A stretch of 64,000 bases of DNA from Gaiellasilicea sp963761905 (GTDB lineage Bacteria > Actinomycetota > Thermoleophilia > Gaiellales > Gaiellaceae), in contig CAVXIQ010000008.1 in NCBI GenBank assembly GCA_963761905.1, positions 1 through 64,000 on the forward strand, read 5' to 3'. Shown here in pieces: positions 62,975 through 64,000 of the stretch; positions within the stretch are counted from its first letter, which is position 1, and every line of letters begins with the position of its first letter. A model generated the notes under the pieces. It saw only the letters and a list, made by a program, of their open reading frames with translations. It was not told the origin of the DNA and did not search any database. A program made the translations under genes and the position numbers.

Positions 62975-63745
62975 ATGGCCCTCCTCTCGCTGCGGAACGT
63001 CACGCGCCGCTTCGGCGGCATCGTCGCGCTCGACGGAGTCTCCTTCGACGTGGGCGAGGGGCAGATCGTCGGTCTCATCGGCCCGAACGGCGCCGGCAAG
63101 ACGACGGCCTTCAACGTGATCACGCGGCTCTATACCCCGGACGAGGGCGAGGTCGAGTTCGCGGGCGAGAACCTGCTGAAAGCGCCCGTGCACGGGATCG
63201 TCAAGCGCGGGATCGCCCGCACCTTCCAGAATGTGGAGCTCTTCAAGACGATGTCGGCGCTCGAGAACGTGCTCATCGGCGCTCACACGCGCGGTCGCGA
63301 TGCGGAAGAGGAGGCGCTCGAGGAGCTGAACTACGTCGGGCTCGCGTCCGTTGCCCGCCGGCCCGTCGCGGGCCTGCCCTTCGGGACGCTGAAGCGCGTC
63401 GAGCTCGCACGCGCCCTCGTCGCGAAGCCGAAGCTCCTGCTCCTCGACGAACCGGCCGGCGGCTTGAACCACGAAGAGGTCGAGGTGCTCGGCCGCTTCA
63501 TCCAGCAGATCCGCGACGACCGGAAGCTGACGGTGCTCCTCGTCGAGCACCACATGAATCTCGTGATGGGGATCTCGGATCATGTCCACGTGCTCAACTT
63601 CGGGCGCCAGATCGCCGACGGCAGCCCCGCCGAGGTGCGAGCGAACCCGGACGTGATCGAGGCCTACCTCGGCACCGACGACGAGCATGCCCCGAGGAAG
63701 AACGGCGGCGCGCCCGAGCCGGAGGTCGCCGATGGCCCTGCTTGA
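62975..63745 (+). CDS. livG: LivG-type ABC transporter ATPase
   Basis: 256 residues. Walker A IGPNGAGKTTAFNVITRLYT, GIARTFQNVELFKTMSALEN (Q-loop of LivG), the signature region AGLPFGTLKRVELARALVAK, Walker B LLLLDEPAGGLNHEE and LLVEHHMNLVMGISDHVHVL. LivG-type ATPases power import of branched-chain amino acids, amides or aromatic acids. It is followed at once by a LivF-type gene overlapping by 14 bp, as in liv operons; permease genes may lie beyond the window. Confidence 0.92.
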   Translation: MALLSLRNVTRRFGGIVALDGVSFDVGEGQIVGLIGPNGAGKTTAFNVITRLYTPDEGEVEFAGENLLKAPVHGIVKRGIARTFQNVELFKTMSALENVLIGAHTRGRDAEEEALEELNYVGLASVARRPVAGLPFGTLKRVELARALVAKPKLLLLDEPAGGLNHEEVEVLGRFIQQIRDDRKLTVLLVEHHMNLVMGISDHVHVLNFGRQIADGSPAEVRANPDVIEAYLGTDDEHAPRKNGGAPEPEVADGPA

Positions 63746-64000
63746 GCTGCAGGACGTCGAGGCTCGCTACGGCCAGGTGCGGGCGCTCGAAAGCGTCTCG
63801 CTCGCGGTCGAGGAGGGACAGATCGTGGCGGTCCTCGGCGCGAACGGCGCCGGCAAGACGACGACGCTGCGCGCGATCTCGGGCACGGTGCGGCGAACCG
63901 GCTCGATCTCGTTCGCCGGCAAGAAGCTCGCGCGGCACGGGCCGGAGGCGGTCGCCAAGCTCGGTGTCGCGCACGTCCCCGAGGGCCGCGGCACCTTCGG
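63732..64000 (+). CDS. livF: LivF-type ABC transporter ATPase (cut by window end)
   Basis: The first 89 residues: ALLELQDVEARYGQVRALES, Walker A LGANGAGKTTTLRAISGTVR, and LGVAHVPEGRGTF, the typical LivF Q-loop. The partner ATPase of LivG in HAAT-type importers. ATG 63732 lies 14 bp inside livG. Confidence 0.9.
   Translation, partial: MALLELQDVEARYGQVRALESVSLAVEEGQIVAVLGANGAGKTTTLRAISGTVRRTGSISFAGKKLARHGPEAVAKLGVAHVPEGRGTF

Overview
This is a very GC-rich window (roughly 68-70 % by eye) with tightly packed genes, heavy use of G/C-ending codons, many GTG/TTG starts and long antisense open frames. LLM-class flavin enzymes, NrtR-type regulation, multiple acyl-CoA dehydrogenases, a DUF255 thioredoxin protein and apparently leaderless promoters all fit an actinobacterium. 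Class Thermoleophilia (Gaiellales/Solirubrobacterales) is my best guess, but it is inference from style and gene content only, since there is no rRNA or other phylogenetic marker here.

1-10.7 kb: a scarred region. It holds the stump of an AbgT-type transporter, a multiply frameshifted AI-2E-family permease, a possible CcdA fragment next to a tRNA-Asp-like 3' half, a P1B ATPase, an aldehyde dehydrogenase and an ACT-malic enzyme. Then two copies of the same tRNA 3' half (8377 and 10501), 2.1 kb apart, bracket an integrase C-terminal stump and a broken serine hydrolase. 10.7-14.1 kb: a PRC-barrel protein and a convergent cassette of two esterase-fold hydrolases plus an ATP-grasp enzyme. 14.3-21.1 kb: exported proteins (collagen-like/lamin-tail protein, lamin-tail nuclease, 5'-nucleotidase) with RsgA between them. 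21.1-30 kb: AzlCD exporter, choline-kinase-like protein, dimethylglycine/sarcosine dehydrogenase-type flavoprotein, NrtR facing a BMP nucleoside-type lipoprotein, lysyl-oxidase-like protein, class III aminotransferase. 30-42.4 kb: MacB-type ABC exporter, HMG-CoA-lyase-like enzyme, CaiB CoA-transferase, DedA, NAD-sugar reductase, class III cyclase, DUF255 protein, tandem GNAT, and a branched-chain-amino-acid-type binding protein. 42.4-47.2 kb: acyl-CoA dehydrogenase, thiolase, kinase, histidine phosphatase, NadR.

47.3-62.9 kb is the metabolic heart: a long minus-strand, translationally coupled acyl-CoA catabolic operon (DUF6285 protein, APH-fold kinase, LLM enzyme, SDR, quinone-oxidoreductase-like enzyme, enoyl-CoA hydratase, second SDR, acyl-CoA ligase, cupin, SnoaL-like protein, two-subunit acyl-CoA dehydrogenase). 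Next to it lie an alcohol dehydrogenase, an alpha/beta hydrolase, an FMN 2-hydroxyacid oxidase and, facing away, an ACAD10/11-type dehydrogenase. Kinase, DUF6285, ACAD10/11-type dehydrogenase, SDR and ligase are the parts of the LvaABCDE 4-hydroxyacyl-CoA phosphorylation/elimination route, so I infer a similar pathway. Immediately after comes a strong selenoprotein candidate: an iodothyronine-deiodinase-like protein whose in-frame TGA sits exactly at the selenocysteine position of the family and is followed by a bacterial-SECIS-like hairpin. A stearoyl-CoA-desaturase-like gene and livG/livF-type ATPases (livF cut by the window end) close the window.

Many genes carry single-base frameshifts, several beside G/C runs. 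Most look like assembly indels and not decay, so I annotate corrected gene extents. The dense lesions before 10.5 kb are more likely real decay.
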